This document shows, piece by piece, positions 15,656-23,162 of a stretch of 30,759 nt of DNA (positions are counted from its first letter, which is position 1; every line of letters begins with the position of its first letter). The DNA comes from JAEXOD01 sp937930275 (GTDB lineage: Bacteria > Bacteroidota > Ignavibacteria > Ignavibacteriales > Melioribacteraceae), in NCBI GenBank assembly GCA_036733965.1, contig DAIMZL010000029.1:1-30759 (forward strand), given 5' to 3'. The notes beneath the pieces are model-generated. The model ran no database searches. It saw nothing but the letters and a program-made list of their open reading frames with translations, and had not been told where the DNA came from. The position numbers and the translations under genes are program-made.

Positions 15656-16183
15656 TTATAGGTTTTTAATTAAATCTAAATCAATCGGTGCAACATCTAC
15701 TAATGCATATCTTTTTATATTAGTGATATTCATTTCATCCAAAATATCCACCACATTTTTATAAGATGAGCTATCGGTTGGTTTAATTAAAACAACTAAG
15801 CCGTTTACCTCTTTGTTTTTTTCCAATAAAACTTTTCGTATCCCTTCAGCAGAATAATCAGTTAAATCGGGGGTAATATCTTTGCTCGGTACTCCTGAAT
15901 AATAAAATATTTTATTATCCTCTCCCAATAAAATAGTTAAAGCTTTAGAAGCTTTTACGGCATTTTGGTTATCTTCAACTACTTCTGTTCCTTTAGGCTT
16001 TACCGGCATATTAATTTCCATGGTTTGCGGCTTGCTAAAGGTTGTAGTTAACATAAAAAATGTTACTAATAAAAATCCAAGGTCAACCATAGGTGTCAGG
16101 TCAACCCTTGTTGACATTTTTTTACCGCGCTTTTTCCCCCCTTTTTTACCGTGAGATTTTTCATTGGTGTTCATTTCAGCCAT
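15656..16183 (-). CDS. exbD: ExbD-family biopolymer transport protein (second copy)
   Basis: This is the 175-residue proton-channel partner of ExbB. A Lys/Gly-rich cytoplasmic head (residues 9-22) precedes a single membrane helix with the conserved aspartate D34 in LTPMVDLGFLLVTFFML. The periplasmic domain follows (about 55-175), ending KRYALVDVAPIDLDLIKNL. The ATG at 16183 has AGGAG about 10 bases upstream. Two adjacent exbD genes of different length are usual in Bacteroidota clusters, where they may form mixed dimers inside the ExbB ring. The gap to the first exbD is 11 bases. Confidence 0.94.
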   Translation of the reverse strand: MAEMNTNEKSHGKKGGKKRGKKMSTRVDLTPMVDLGFLLVTFFMLTTTFSKPQTMEINMPVKPKGTEVVEDNQNAVKASKALTILLGEDNKIFYYSGVPSKDITPDLTDYSAEGIRKVLLEKNKEVNGLVVLIKPTDSSSYKNVVDILDEMNITNIKRYALVDVAPIDLDLIKNL

Positions 16184-16194
16184 TTTATCATCTC

Positions 16195-16803
16195 CTAAAT
16201 TTTATTGGGGTTAGCTTCTAAATCTGTAATTAAGTTAAATTTATTAACGTTTTTTTCTTGCAATGTGTTAATAACTTTTTTAATAACCGGATATGAACAA
16301 TTTCCGTCACCGGCAATAGCAATACGCAAATTGGGATTTGATAAACGGCTCTGCATTATCCAAATACCCAATTCATTATTTGTCGAATCAACAGGTATGC
16401 CGGGTTGTTTATACGATTTACGTTCAAAATCATCCATAGATAACCACCCTTTCAATTGACTAATCGGCATTCCGAAACTTGATGTCAATTCAAATGCTTT
16501 AACTTCTTCTGCGGTAAATTCAATACCGTACTTTTGTCCTATTCTTTCTATAAGCATTTGGCGTGAAAAGTTTTTATTATCTATTCCGAAATAAACAACG
16601 CCGTCGTTTGTAACAGTAATATTCATAATATCCGTATCCGGTAATTTAATATCGGATATTGAAGAAGGAGTATCCACTATAACAGCATTATCCGGCTTAA
16701 ATTGAGTTGTTAACATAAAAAAAGTAAGTAGCAAAAATGCAACATCACACATTGCAGTCATATCTACACTTGTACTTTTTCTCGGAACTTTTACTTTTGG
16801 CAT
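16195..16803 (-). CDS. exbD: ExbD-family biopolymer transport protein (first copy)
   Basis: This 202-residue ExbD has a short cytoplasmic head (PKVKVPRKSTS) and one membrane helix holding the proton-relay aspartate D20 in MTAMCDVAFLLLTFFML. The periplasmic part is longer than in its neighbour, with an insertion of roughly 25-30 residues around SFGMPISQLKGWLSMDDFERK. The C-terminal half contains RIAIAGDGNCSYPVIKKVINTLQEKNVNKFNLIT, typical of ExbD/TolR folding. It lies 16 bases after exbB and 11 bases before the second exbD. Confidence 0.94.
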   Translation of the reverse strand: MPKVKVPRKSTSVDMTAMCDVAFLLLTFFMLTTQFKPDNAVIVDTPSSISDIKLPDTDIMNITVTNDGVVYFGIDNKNFSRQMLIERIGQKYGIEFTAEEVKAFELTSSFGMPISQLKGWLSMDDFERKSYKQPGIPVDSTNNELGIWIMQSRLSNPNLRIAIAGDGNCSYPVIKKVINTLQEKNVNKFNLITDLEANPNKI

Positions 16804-16819
16804 ATTATTCTCAATAAAA

Positions 16820-17623
16820 TTATTTATGATTTGCTACAAAGTTCTGCACAATTGAAACACCTGTTTCATCTATGCTATATGTAATTTTATCAATTTTTGT
16901 AGTAAAGTAATTATAAAAGATAATTGCTAAAGCTGATGAACCGATACCCAATGCAGTATTAATTAATGCTTCGGAAATACCGTTAGATAATGCTGCTGCA
17001 TCCGGTGCTCCTGCTTGTGCTAAAGCTGCAAAAGCTTTAATCATACCGGTTACTGTTCCTAACAAACCTAATAATGTTGCAAGAGGAGCAATTGTAGCCA
17101 ACACAACTAAATTTTGTTCTAATACCGGTAATTCTAATGATGTTGCCTCTTCTATTTCTTGTTTAATTGCTACAATTTTTTGATCTTTACTAAGGTCGTT
17201 AGATTTAATAACCTCTTTATATTTTATTAAACCTGATTTGATTACATTGGCAACCGAACCTCTTTGGCTATCGCACATTTCTACTGCATCGTCAATTTGT
17301 TGTTTTGATAATAAAGTATGTACGTTCATTACAAATTTTGCAACAGATCCTTTTCCTTTTGCTCTTGTAATGGTAATAAATCTTTCAATTGAAAATGTTA
17401 TTACCATCATTAGTACTGATAATAAAATCGGTACAATGATACCGCCTTTGTATATTACTCCTAAATAGTTACCCGGTTTTGGGTGATTCACGGGATTATT
17501 CCCTTGAAAATTTTGCGGGTTTCCTAATACAAAAATATACAATAAAATACCTGTTACAATAATTACGGGAATTGCTATACCCGCAAAACCAGCAAATGCA
17601 TTTTTGATTTTTTTAGTTTCCAC
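16820..17623 (-). CDS. exbB: MotA/TolQ/ExbB proton channel protein
   Basis: This 267-residue inner-membrane protein forms the pentameric proton channel that drives TonB. Hydrophobic segments are seen at about 12-34, 57-80 (GGIIVPILLSVLMMVITFSIE), 168-200 and 208-240. The family signature ATIAPLATLLGLLGTVTGMI is followed by AFAALAQAGAPDAAALSNGISEALINTALGI, which is the conserved channel-lining pair of helices. The start codon is GTG at 17623, with TTAGGAG 6-12 bases upstream. It follows ppa by 23 bases and precedes the two exbD genes and tonB, so ppa is probably in the same transcript. Confidence 0.95.
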   Translation of the reverse strand: METKKIKNAFAGFAGIAIPVIIVTGILLYIFVLGNPQNFQGNNPVNHPKPGNYLGVIYKGGIIVPILLSVLMMVITFSIERFITITRAKGKGSVAKFVMNVHTLLSKQQIDDAVEMCDSQRGSVANVIKSGLIKYKEVIKSNDLSKDQKIVAIKQEIEEATSLELPVLEQNLVVLATIAPLATLLGLLGTVTGMIKAFAALAQAGAPDAAALSNGISEALINTALGIGSSALAIIFYNYFTTKIDKITYSIDETGVSIVQNFVANHK

Positions 17624-17646
17624 TTTTACTCCTAATGGATTTATTA

Positions 17647-18192
17647 TTAATTGATTGTCTTTAATATGCTCGATTTATAATTTTCAATACTTTGATTTAT
17701 TACTTTATAGGCTTCTTTTTTACCTAAAAACTGTTCCACAAATACTCGTTTATGCTCAAGCTTTTTGTAGTCTTCAAAAAAGCGTTTCAGCTCAATTGTT
17801 GTATGAGGGGGCAAATCTAAAACATCATTTATATAGTTAACCGACATATCATTATTTGCTACTGCAATTATTTTATCATCTTTTTCGTCTTCGTCTATCA
17901 TCGTCATCAATCCTATTATTTTTGCCTCTATAATACACATGGGTACTACCGAAACCGAAGATAAAACCAAAATATCCAAAGGATCGTTATCTTCTGATAA
18001 TGTTTGCGGTATAAATCCGTAATTTGCAGGATAATGCACCGATGAAAACAACACCCTATCCATTTTTAATAGTCCGCTTTCTTTTTCAAGTTCGTATTTT
18101 GTTTTTGAGCCTTTAGGTATTTCAATTATCGCATTAACTTTTTCCGGTATGTTTTTACCGAATGAGATTACGTGCCAAGGATTATTATTCAT
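17647..18192 (-). CDS. ppa: Inorganic pyrophosphatase, family I (soluble)
   Basis: The 181-residue cytoplasmic enzyme hydrolyses pyrophosphate to two phosphates and so pulls biosynthetic reactions forward. The family I signature EDNDPLDILVL holds three metal-binding aspartates (D68, D70, D73). Other conserved parts are IIEIPKGSKTKYE and HYPANYGFIPQTLS near the N-terminus. The C-terminal DYKKLEHKRVFVEQFLGKKEA is consistent with the family. The ATG at 18192 opens the run that continues into exbB. Upstream lies a long gene-free stretch, which should hold the promoter of the whole eight-gene run. Confidence 0.95.
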   Translation of the reverse strand: MNNNPWHVISFGKNIPEKVNAIIEIPKGSKTKYELEKESGLLKMDRVLFSSVHYPANYGFIPQTLSEDNDPLDILVLSSVSVVPMCIIEAKIIGLMTMIDEDEKDDKIIAVANNDMSVNYINDVLDLPPHTTIELKRFFEDYKKLEHKRVFVEQFLGKKEAYKVINQSIENYKSSILKTIN

Positions 18193-19239
18193 ATTTTTTC
18201 GTTTTTCGCCCTAAATTGCAAAGTGTGTGCCAGATCTGTTTATCGCTATTTTTTTTAGCATAAAAGTTTTACATATAACTAAAAAAATGATATAATTTTA
18301 AATGAATTTTCTTAATTTATTCTAAATAAACAGTTTTAATTTACTCTAATTATATCTTAAATCTTAAAGACTTTTATTTCAATTTTCTTTTCTTTAAGGT
18401 TAAACTACGTTTTTTAAGGTCATATTTTAAGTATTTTTATTTTCCGAATTAAACTAATATAAGTTTGCCAATAATACTATTTTAGCTTAAACCTTTACAC
18501 ATTGCTTCATATTTTTATGTTTTATTCAAGTTTATGTTTTTAAATAAACATCATATCCGATATTATACGACTATTTTTAATTCCCCACTACATCCTTTTC
18601 TGCCGCATTTAAATTCACTCGGTCATATCATTACATAAACGAGAACAACATCTTATAATTCGTTATAAATTAATAAGTTATAGGTGCTTTGATTAATCAT
18701 TACAAACAATAATTAACTTCTATTACGAAAAAGTTGTTTACGGTACAATAATATTTAAAGGGGATTTATATAATTATTTTTAATTTTTTATAATTTTTAT
18801 TTAGTTGCTCTAATTCAATAAAATAAAATTTATTATTTTATCAAATCCATAGCAAAAAAGGTTCGGGTTATAATTAAAGAATAATTATTTATTAAATTTT
18901 TGTTTTTAACATTTGAAATGAACATTTAAATTAGAATAACTTAACATTGCTAAATTACAGCATATTTGTTTTTTTTTCATCAAAATTACTTATAAAACTT
19001 TTTTAAGAAAATAAAATGATTACTAAATCATATTTTCTTTGGAAACAAAAATTAAGATAATTGATGTTTGTTAGTTTGTAGATTGCTTTTTCCGGTGGCT
19101 TAAAAGTCAAATTCACCCTCGTTTTTTTTGATTTTTATTTCATAAAGAAATAATTTTACAAATTCTATATTTCATTTTGAAATACGATTTCTTAACTAAT
19201 TATTTTACAACAAGTTAATATCATTTCAATTTGAAATTT
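18193..19239. other. About 1 kb without a recognisable gene
   Basis: This stretch is very AT-rich, with many short A and T runs and no open frame that looks coding on either strand. It lies upstream of the ppa-exbB operon and downstream of the NtrC-type regulator, so its left part should contain the ppa promoter. The right end holds two 15-base palindromes. A GGTG/CACC pairing just before a CG-T8 run near 19095-19130 is too weak to call a terminator. I see no tRNA, no remnant protein and no insertion-sequence ends. An unannotated small RNA cannot be excluded. Confidence 0.7.
19169..19237. repeat. Pair of related 15-base palindromes
   Basis: ATTTCATTTTGAAAT (19169-19183) and ATTTCAATTTGAAAT (19223-19237) share the half-site ATTTCA/TGAAAT. 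Their starts are 54 bases apart, just downstream of the response-regulator stop. They could be a dimeric regulator's operator or a weak terminator. In DNA this AT-rich, chance is a real alternative. Confidence 0.4.
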
Positions 19240-20571
19240 CTACAAAATACCGTATTGTTTTTTCTTCCTCCATAATGTTGTTTCCGAAATGCCCAAAATT
19301 TTTGCAGCCTCTTTTGGATTAGTCGTCATTTTTAAAACGCTTAAGATATGTTCTTTTTCCAAATCTTCTAATTTTGGAATATCTGTTTTAAAGGTTTTAT
19401 TTTCAAAACTTTGTATTTCGTACGGAAGTAAATCGGTTGTAATATTTCCGTTTTTGGATAAAGCTTTAACTCTTCTAATTACATTTTCAAATTCTCTTAT
19501 ATTTCCGGGATATTCGTATTGCATCAGCAGTTTAACAGTATCTGCATTTACGTTATAGTTGGTATCGTTTCCCCCTTTATTTAAAAGATGCATCAGCAAA
19601 AGAGGAATATCTTCTTTTCTTTCACGCAAAGGAGGTAACTTTAAACGAACGGCACTAATTCTATAGAAAAAATCTTCACGCAAATCACCCGAAGCTAAAT
19701 CTTTTTCAATATCTCTATTAGTTGCGCTAATTACTCTAATTTGAATTTTCCTTGTAAAGCTTTCCCCTATTCTTTCGAATTCCATATTTTGCAAAAACCT
19801 TAATAATTTAACTTGCATAGGTTTTGGTAATTCGGCAACTTCGTCAAAAAATATAGTACCTTTATGTGCCATTTCCAATCTTCCCACTCTATCTTTTATT
19901 GCACCCGTAAACGCACCTTTTGCGTGACCGAACAACTCGCTTTCAAATAAGTTTTCGGGAATTGCGGCACAGTTTATGGCTATAAAAGGGTAATCTTTAC
20001 GATTACTGTTTTGATGAATGAACCTTGCCATCAGTTCTTTACCCGTACCGCTCTCTCCTTCTATTAATACCGGTATATCACTATCTGCAATATCTTTACT
20101 AATATTAATAATATCCAACATTTTATTGTTTTGGGTAATAATATTTTCATTGCCGTATAATTCATTAACCTGCAACTTTAAATCTCTAAGTTCTTTACTC
20201 ATACAATGGTAATCGAATACTCTATCCACCAAGTATTGAAATTCTTTATTATTAAACGGCTTAGCAATATAATCGTAAGCTCCTTTTTTAATAGCTTCTA
20301 CTGCAGTTTCAATCGAGCTGTATGCGGTCATCATAATTGCTGTTGTTTCGGCAGATATTTTTTTAAGCTCGGTTAATACTTCAATTCCGTTTATCGGTTG
20401 CATTTTTAAATCAATAAAAGCAATATCAAAATAGGTCTCTCTAAATCGTTTTATTGCATCTAAGGGATTTGAAAAAATCTCTACTTGAAATCCTCGCGCA
20501 CTTAATGATAATTCAATCATCTTTAAAATATTTATCTCATCATCTATAACCGCAATTTTCCCTTTTTGCAT
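19240..20571 (-). CDS. Sigma-54-dependent response regulator, NtrC family
   Basis: The 443-residue protein has three domains. A receiver domain (about 4-118) carries the phospho-acceptor D54 in FIDLKMQP and acidic residues D10-D11. An AAA+ domain (about 145-375) carries Walker A GESGTGKE (172-179), the sigma-54 contact loop GAFTGA (219-224) and Walker B TIFFDEVAEL. A Fis-type helix-turn-helix (about 405-443) ends with EAAKILGISETTLWRKKKQYGIL. It should activate sigma-54 promoters after phosphorylation by the kinase encoded directly upstream, whose stop is one base before this ATG. Its target genes are not evident here. Confidence 0.95.
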   Translation of the reverse strand: MQKGKIAVIDDEINILKMIELSLSARGFQVEIFSNPLDAIKRFRETYFDIAFIDLKMQPINGIEVLTELKKISAETTAIMMTAYSSIETAVEAIKKGAYDYIAKPFNNKEFQYLVDRVFDYHCMSKELRDLKLQVNELYGNENIITQNNKMLDIINISKDIADSDIPVLIEGESGTGKELMARFIHQNSNRKDYPFIAINCAAIPENLFESELFGHAKGAFTGAIKDRVGRLEMAHKGTIFFDEVAELPKPMQVKLLRFLQNMEFERIGESFTRKIQIRVISATNRDIEKDLASGDLREDFFYRISAVRLKLPPLRERKEDIPLLLMHLLNKGGNDTNYNVNADTVKLLMQYEYPGNIREFENVIRRVKALSKNGNITTDLLPYEIQSFENKTFKTDIPKLEDLEKEHILSVLKMTTNPKEAAKILGISETTLWRKKKQYGIL

Positions 20572-20572
20572 T

Positions 20573-22402
20573 TTAATTCCTATTCAATTTAATAATAAAA
20601 CAACTCCCTTTTCCAATTTCACTTTCTACAAATATTTCCCCTTTATGCAACTCTACAATTTCTTTTGCAATAGATAATCCTAAGCCTACACTACCTGGTA
20701 TATTATCGTTAATTTGAACAAATTTATCAAATACTTTATTTACGTCTTTAGAACTCATTCCTATTCCGTTATCGCTAACCGAAATATAATTAAAATAATT
20801 ATCTGTATATGCTTTAAGTTCAATTTTTCCGCCTTTATCAGTAAATTTTATCGAATTAGCCAAAATATTATCTAAAGCACGCAATATATAATCAAAATCA
20901 GCTTTTATGTATTTTATATCTGGTTCAATAGTACAATTAAATAATATTTTTTTCTCTTCAATTTGAAAATAAAAACTTTTTTGCAGGTTTTCAAACAAAG
21001 TTTTTATTTCTATATCTGTTACGTTTATTCTAATACTGTTAGATTCAAGTTTAGTAATTTCTAAAATTTCATGAACCAATTTTTTCAACCTGTTATAATC
21101 TTCTTTAATTGCAGTAATTATATTGTTTTGTTCGTTAGTTAACGCACCAACAATTCCGTCTTCAATAATTCCGAGTGCCATACCCATGGAAGTCAAAGGA
21201 GTTTTTAATTCATGCGAAACTTTTCCGATAAATTCCGATTTTAATTTATCAATTTCTCTAAACTTAGTAATATCGTGAAATACAAAAACATACCCCGATA
21301 GCGAACTATCCGAAATTTTCACTAATGAACGAATAATCTTAAAATACTTTGTCCTTTCTTTTTTTGTATTAATCACAATTATATCGCTTAACGAATTATC
21401 TTTTAAGTTTTTTATTTGATGTGACTCAAAAAACTTGTTCTCGATAAACAATTGCATTAAGTTTTGATTCATAACATCAAAATCAAAAAACTCCAAAAAC
21501 TCTTTATTTGCTTTGTATATACATAAGTTATCATCAGTAATTACAACAGGCTCGTTTATACTTTCTATAATGGTATCGGATTTTTGTTTTTCATATTGCA
21601 TTTTATCCAAGTTCATTTTTTCATAACGTTCAAGTTTTTCACTCATGGAATTAAATTCAAATGCTAATTTTCCTAACTCATCAGGATAACTGTTTTTAAT
21701 CCTTTCGCTAAAATTTCCTTCGGCAATAAATCTAATACTTTTTATTAAATTTTTAAGTGGAGTAATTAAATAATTTGAAAATTTAATACTGAAAAACAGA
21801 CTAAACGCAATACCGAAAATTAAAAATATTACTAAAAAATTTGTTGTAGATTCAATAATTGAATCCGTTTTTTGAATTATTCCTTTTAGTATATCATTAT
21901 TTATATCAAATATACCGTAACATTGAACTTTTATTCTATTAATATCTTTTAAAAATTCTTCGTTCTTTTTATCAAAACCTAAAACATTTAATCTTCCTGA
22001 TTTATCGAGGTATCTTGTCGAATAAGTTTTTTTCAAAAACTCTATATAATCCGAATTTAAACTGTCTAACAAAACTTTTTCTTTTTTTGTAAATGCCGTT
22101 TCTTTTGCCTTTAAATACCAATATCCAAATTCGTTTTTTGCTTCCTTAAATAAACTGTCCCCTTTTATTAAATCGTCTCCGTAAAATAAGTTTATTGCCA
22201 ATATTTGTTTATCAATAGCTTTACCCATATTATCGGCAGCAACTATACTGCTATGGTTTTGTGCAATCGTTCGTTTTAGCGAAATATTTATTCTGTAAAA
22301 ATTATAAACACCAAAAATGGTAATAATAACCATTATCAACAAAACCGTAAAAAATCCGAACAATATTTTATTACGGAGCGTTGAGTTTAACCATTTATAC
22401 AT
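20573..22402 (-). CDS. Membrane sensor histidine kinase (HAMP-PAS-HisKA-HATPase)
   Basis: The 609-residue kinase has membrane helices at about 12-35 and 188-208. They flank a periplasmic helical sensor (about 38-185) that looks like a four-helix bundle with no recognised ligand motif. A HAMP domain (about 208-262, PLKNLIKSIRFIAEGNFSERI) is followed by a PAS-like domain (about 272-378, ending YVFVFHDITKFREID). HisKA has the phosphorylated H397 in GKVSHELKTPLTS. The ATPase domain shows the N box (LDNILANSIKFTDKGG), G1 (VSDNGIGMS) and G2 (GSVGLGLSIAKEIVELH). It forms a two-gene operon with the NtrC-type regulator. The signal sensed is unknown. Confidence 0.94.
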   Translation of the reverse strand: MYKWLNSTLRNKILFGFFTVLLIMVIITIFGVYNFYRINISLKRTIAQNHSSIVAADNMGKAIDKQILAINLFYGDDLIKGDSLFKEAKNEFGYWYLKAKETAFTKKEKVLLDSLNSDYIEFLKKTYSTRYLDKSGRLNVLGFDKKNEEFLKDINRIKVQCYGIFDINNDILKGIIQKTDSIIESTTNFLVIFLIFGIAFSLFFSIKFSNYLITPLKNLIKSIRFIAEGNFSERIKNSYPDELGKLAFEFNSMSEKLERYEKMNLDKMQYEKQKSDTIIESINEPVVITDDNLCIYKANKEFLEFFDFDVMNQNLMQLFIENKFFESHQIKNLKDNSLSDIIVINTKKERTKYFKIIRSLVKISDSSLSGYVFVFHDITKFREIDKLKSEFIGKVSHELKTPLTSMGMALGIIEDGIVGALTNEQNNIITAIKEDYNRLKKLVHEILEITKLESNSIRINVTDIEIKTLFENLQKSFYFQIEEKKILFNCTIEPDIKYIKADFDYILRALDNILANSIKFTDKGGKIELKAYTDNYFNYISVSDNGIGMSSKDVNKVFDKFVQINDNIPGSVGLGLSIAKEIVELHKGEIFVESEIGKGSCFIIKLNRN

Positions 22403-22469
22403 AAAAATCCTTTTTCATAAAATATTACAAATATTAAGCCATATTATTTTATATCAACAATAAAATAAA

Positions 22470-22503
22470 AATAGGTATTTAAATTATATTATAAATACCT
22501 ATT
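22470..22503 (-). terminator. Hairpin downstream of the glycoamylase-end remnant
   Basis: A perfect 12-bp inverted repeat has arms AATAGGTATTTA (22470-22481) and 22492-22503, with a 10-base loop. Read on the minus strand the stem is followed by TTTATTTTATTG. It stands 48 bases beyond the stop of the glycoamylase 3'-end remnant, as if it were that gene's former terminator. The stem is AT-rich, so its strength is doubtful. Confidence 0.5.
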
Positions 22504-22550
22504 AAACAAATACTACATACAAAGCTTTAGAAGCAAAACTAATACGTTCT

Positions 22551-22695
22551 TTATTTATTAAACAATTTTTCCAAACCTTTTTTTATAATAGGGTCTTTCA
22601 TTGTGTATTTCCAAACAAAACCGTTTTTGTAGTTTTCTATCATTATTACTATAGGACCTTGGTCAACACCTAAATAATCTGTACCTATCCAATTT
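22551..22695 (-). pseudogene. Detached 3' end of a glycoamylase gene (48 codons)
   Basis: On the minus strand this segment encodes the last stretch of the glycoamylase, from NWIGTDYLG to KKGLEKLFN, followed by K and a stop. The intact gene ends FN-Y-stop. There is no start codon or upstream coding sequence attached, so it is a remnant. Nucleotides 22557-22695 match 23169-23307 of the intact gene at 138 of 139 positions (only C22667/T23279 differs, giving V for I). Either it is the original end of the gene, displaced by an insertion, or the rest of a lost tandem paralogue. Confidence 0.9.
22557..22695. repeat. 139-bp direct repeat, left copy
   Basis: The left copy lies at offset -612 from 23169-23307. 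Homology stops abruptly at both ends: on the left within one codon of the stop, on the right at CCAATTT. Between the copies are 473 bases carrying one small gene. Confidence 0.95.
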
Positions 22696-22745
22696 TCACT
22701 CGTCTACGTCATAATAACTTATTTTTATTTTTTTTGTTGATTATT

Positions 22746-22796
22746 AAAACTAAAATTAGTAACTTAAGTTAGTTTTATTTCCACAAATAAAACTAA
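22746..22796 (+). promoter_or_regulatory. Leader hairpins with a shared arm upstream of the DUF4177-like gene
   Basis: TTAGTTTTATTT (22769-22780) pairs perfectly with 22785-22796 across a CCAC loop. The first eight bases of that arm (22769-22776) could instead pair with AAAACTAA at 22746-22753, so two exclusive folds are possible. A palindrome AACTTAAGTT (22761-22770) overlaps. The strong AGGAGG site lies downstream at 22822-22827. This could be an attenuator, a protein-binding operator or an mRNA-stability element. All stems are AT-rich. Confidence 0.45.
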
Positions 22797-22831
22797 TTAA
22801 TTTATTATTTTTAAGCAAGTTAGGAGGAAAA

Positions 22832-23077
22832 ATGAACTATCAGTACAAAACAGTACCATTTGATGCACAATTAAAGAGCGGTGTACTTTCTACTAAAGGT
22901 GTAGCTGTTGAAGCACAATTACTTTCAGCTATTACAGCTAATGCTATTGACGGATTTGAATACTACAGAATGGAAACAGTTCACATTACAGCTAAAGCAG
23001 GATGTTTTGGTAGTATTTTTGGAGCAAAAGACTATACCGCTTATATGGATATTTTAGTTTTTAGAAAACCCATCTAA
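22832..23077 (+). CDS. Small DUF4177-like protein
   Basis: The 81-residue protein starts with YQYKTVPF, the opening strand typical of DUF4177-like proteins. It continues with a helix (VEAQLLSAITANAIDGFEYYRM) and ends with strands KDYTAYMDILVFRKP. The block AGCFGSIFGAKDY resembles a 'G-C-x-x-x-x-F-G-A-K' motif found in a subset of these small proteins. No signal peptide or membrane helix is seen, so it is probably cytoplasmic. The function of the family is unknown. AGGAGG 4 bases before the ATG is the strongest ribosome-binding site in the window. It is the only + strand gene within a long minus-strand stretch and has hairpins on both sides, so it is a self-contained unit. Confidence 0.8.
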   Translation: MNYQYKTVPFDAQLKSGVLSTKGVAVEAQLLSAITANAIDGFEYYRMETVHITAKAGCFGSIFGAKDYTAYMDILVFRKPI

Positions 23078-23100
23078 CAATATTATTTTTGTTAAAAATT

Positions 23101-23136
23101 CAAATAAAGAGAGATATGTTATTCTCTCTTTATTTG
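23101..23136 (+). terminator. Hairpin between the convergent small gene and glycoamylase gene
   Basis: A perfect 14-bp inverted repeat, CAAATAAAGAGAGA (23101-23114) and 23123-23136, has an 8-base loop. It starts 23 bases after the small gene's stop and 26 bases beyond the glycoamylase stop. Neither side has a clean U-tract, although the minus-strand side runs into a T5 a few bases on. It is probably a bidirectional terminator. Confidence 0.65.
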
Positions 23137-23162
23137 TAACTATATTACTAATTCAACCCTTT

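Noticed and set aside
22551..22695. An independent small gene on the minus strand
   Set aside because: It has no start codon and is identical to the end of the glycoamylase gene, so it is a remnant.
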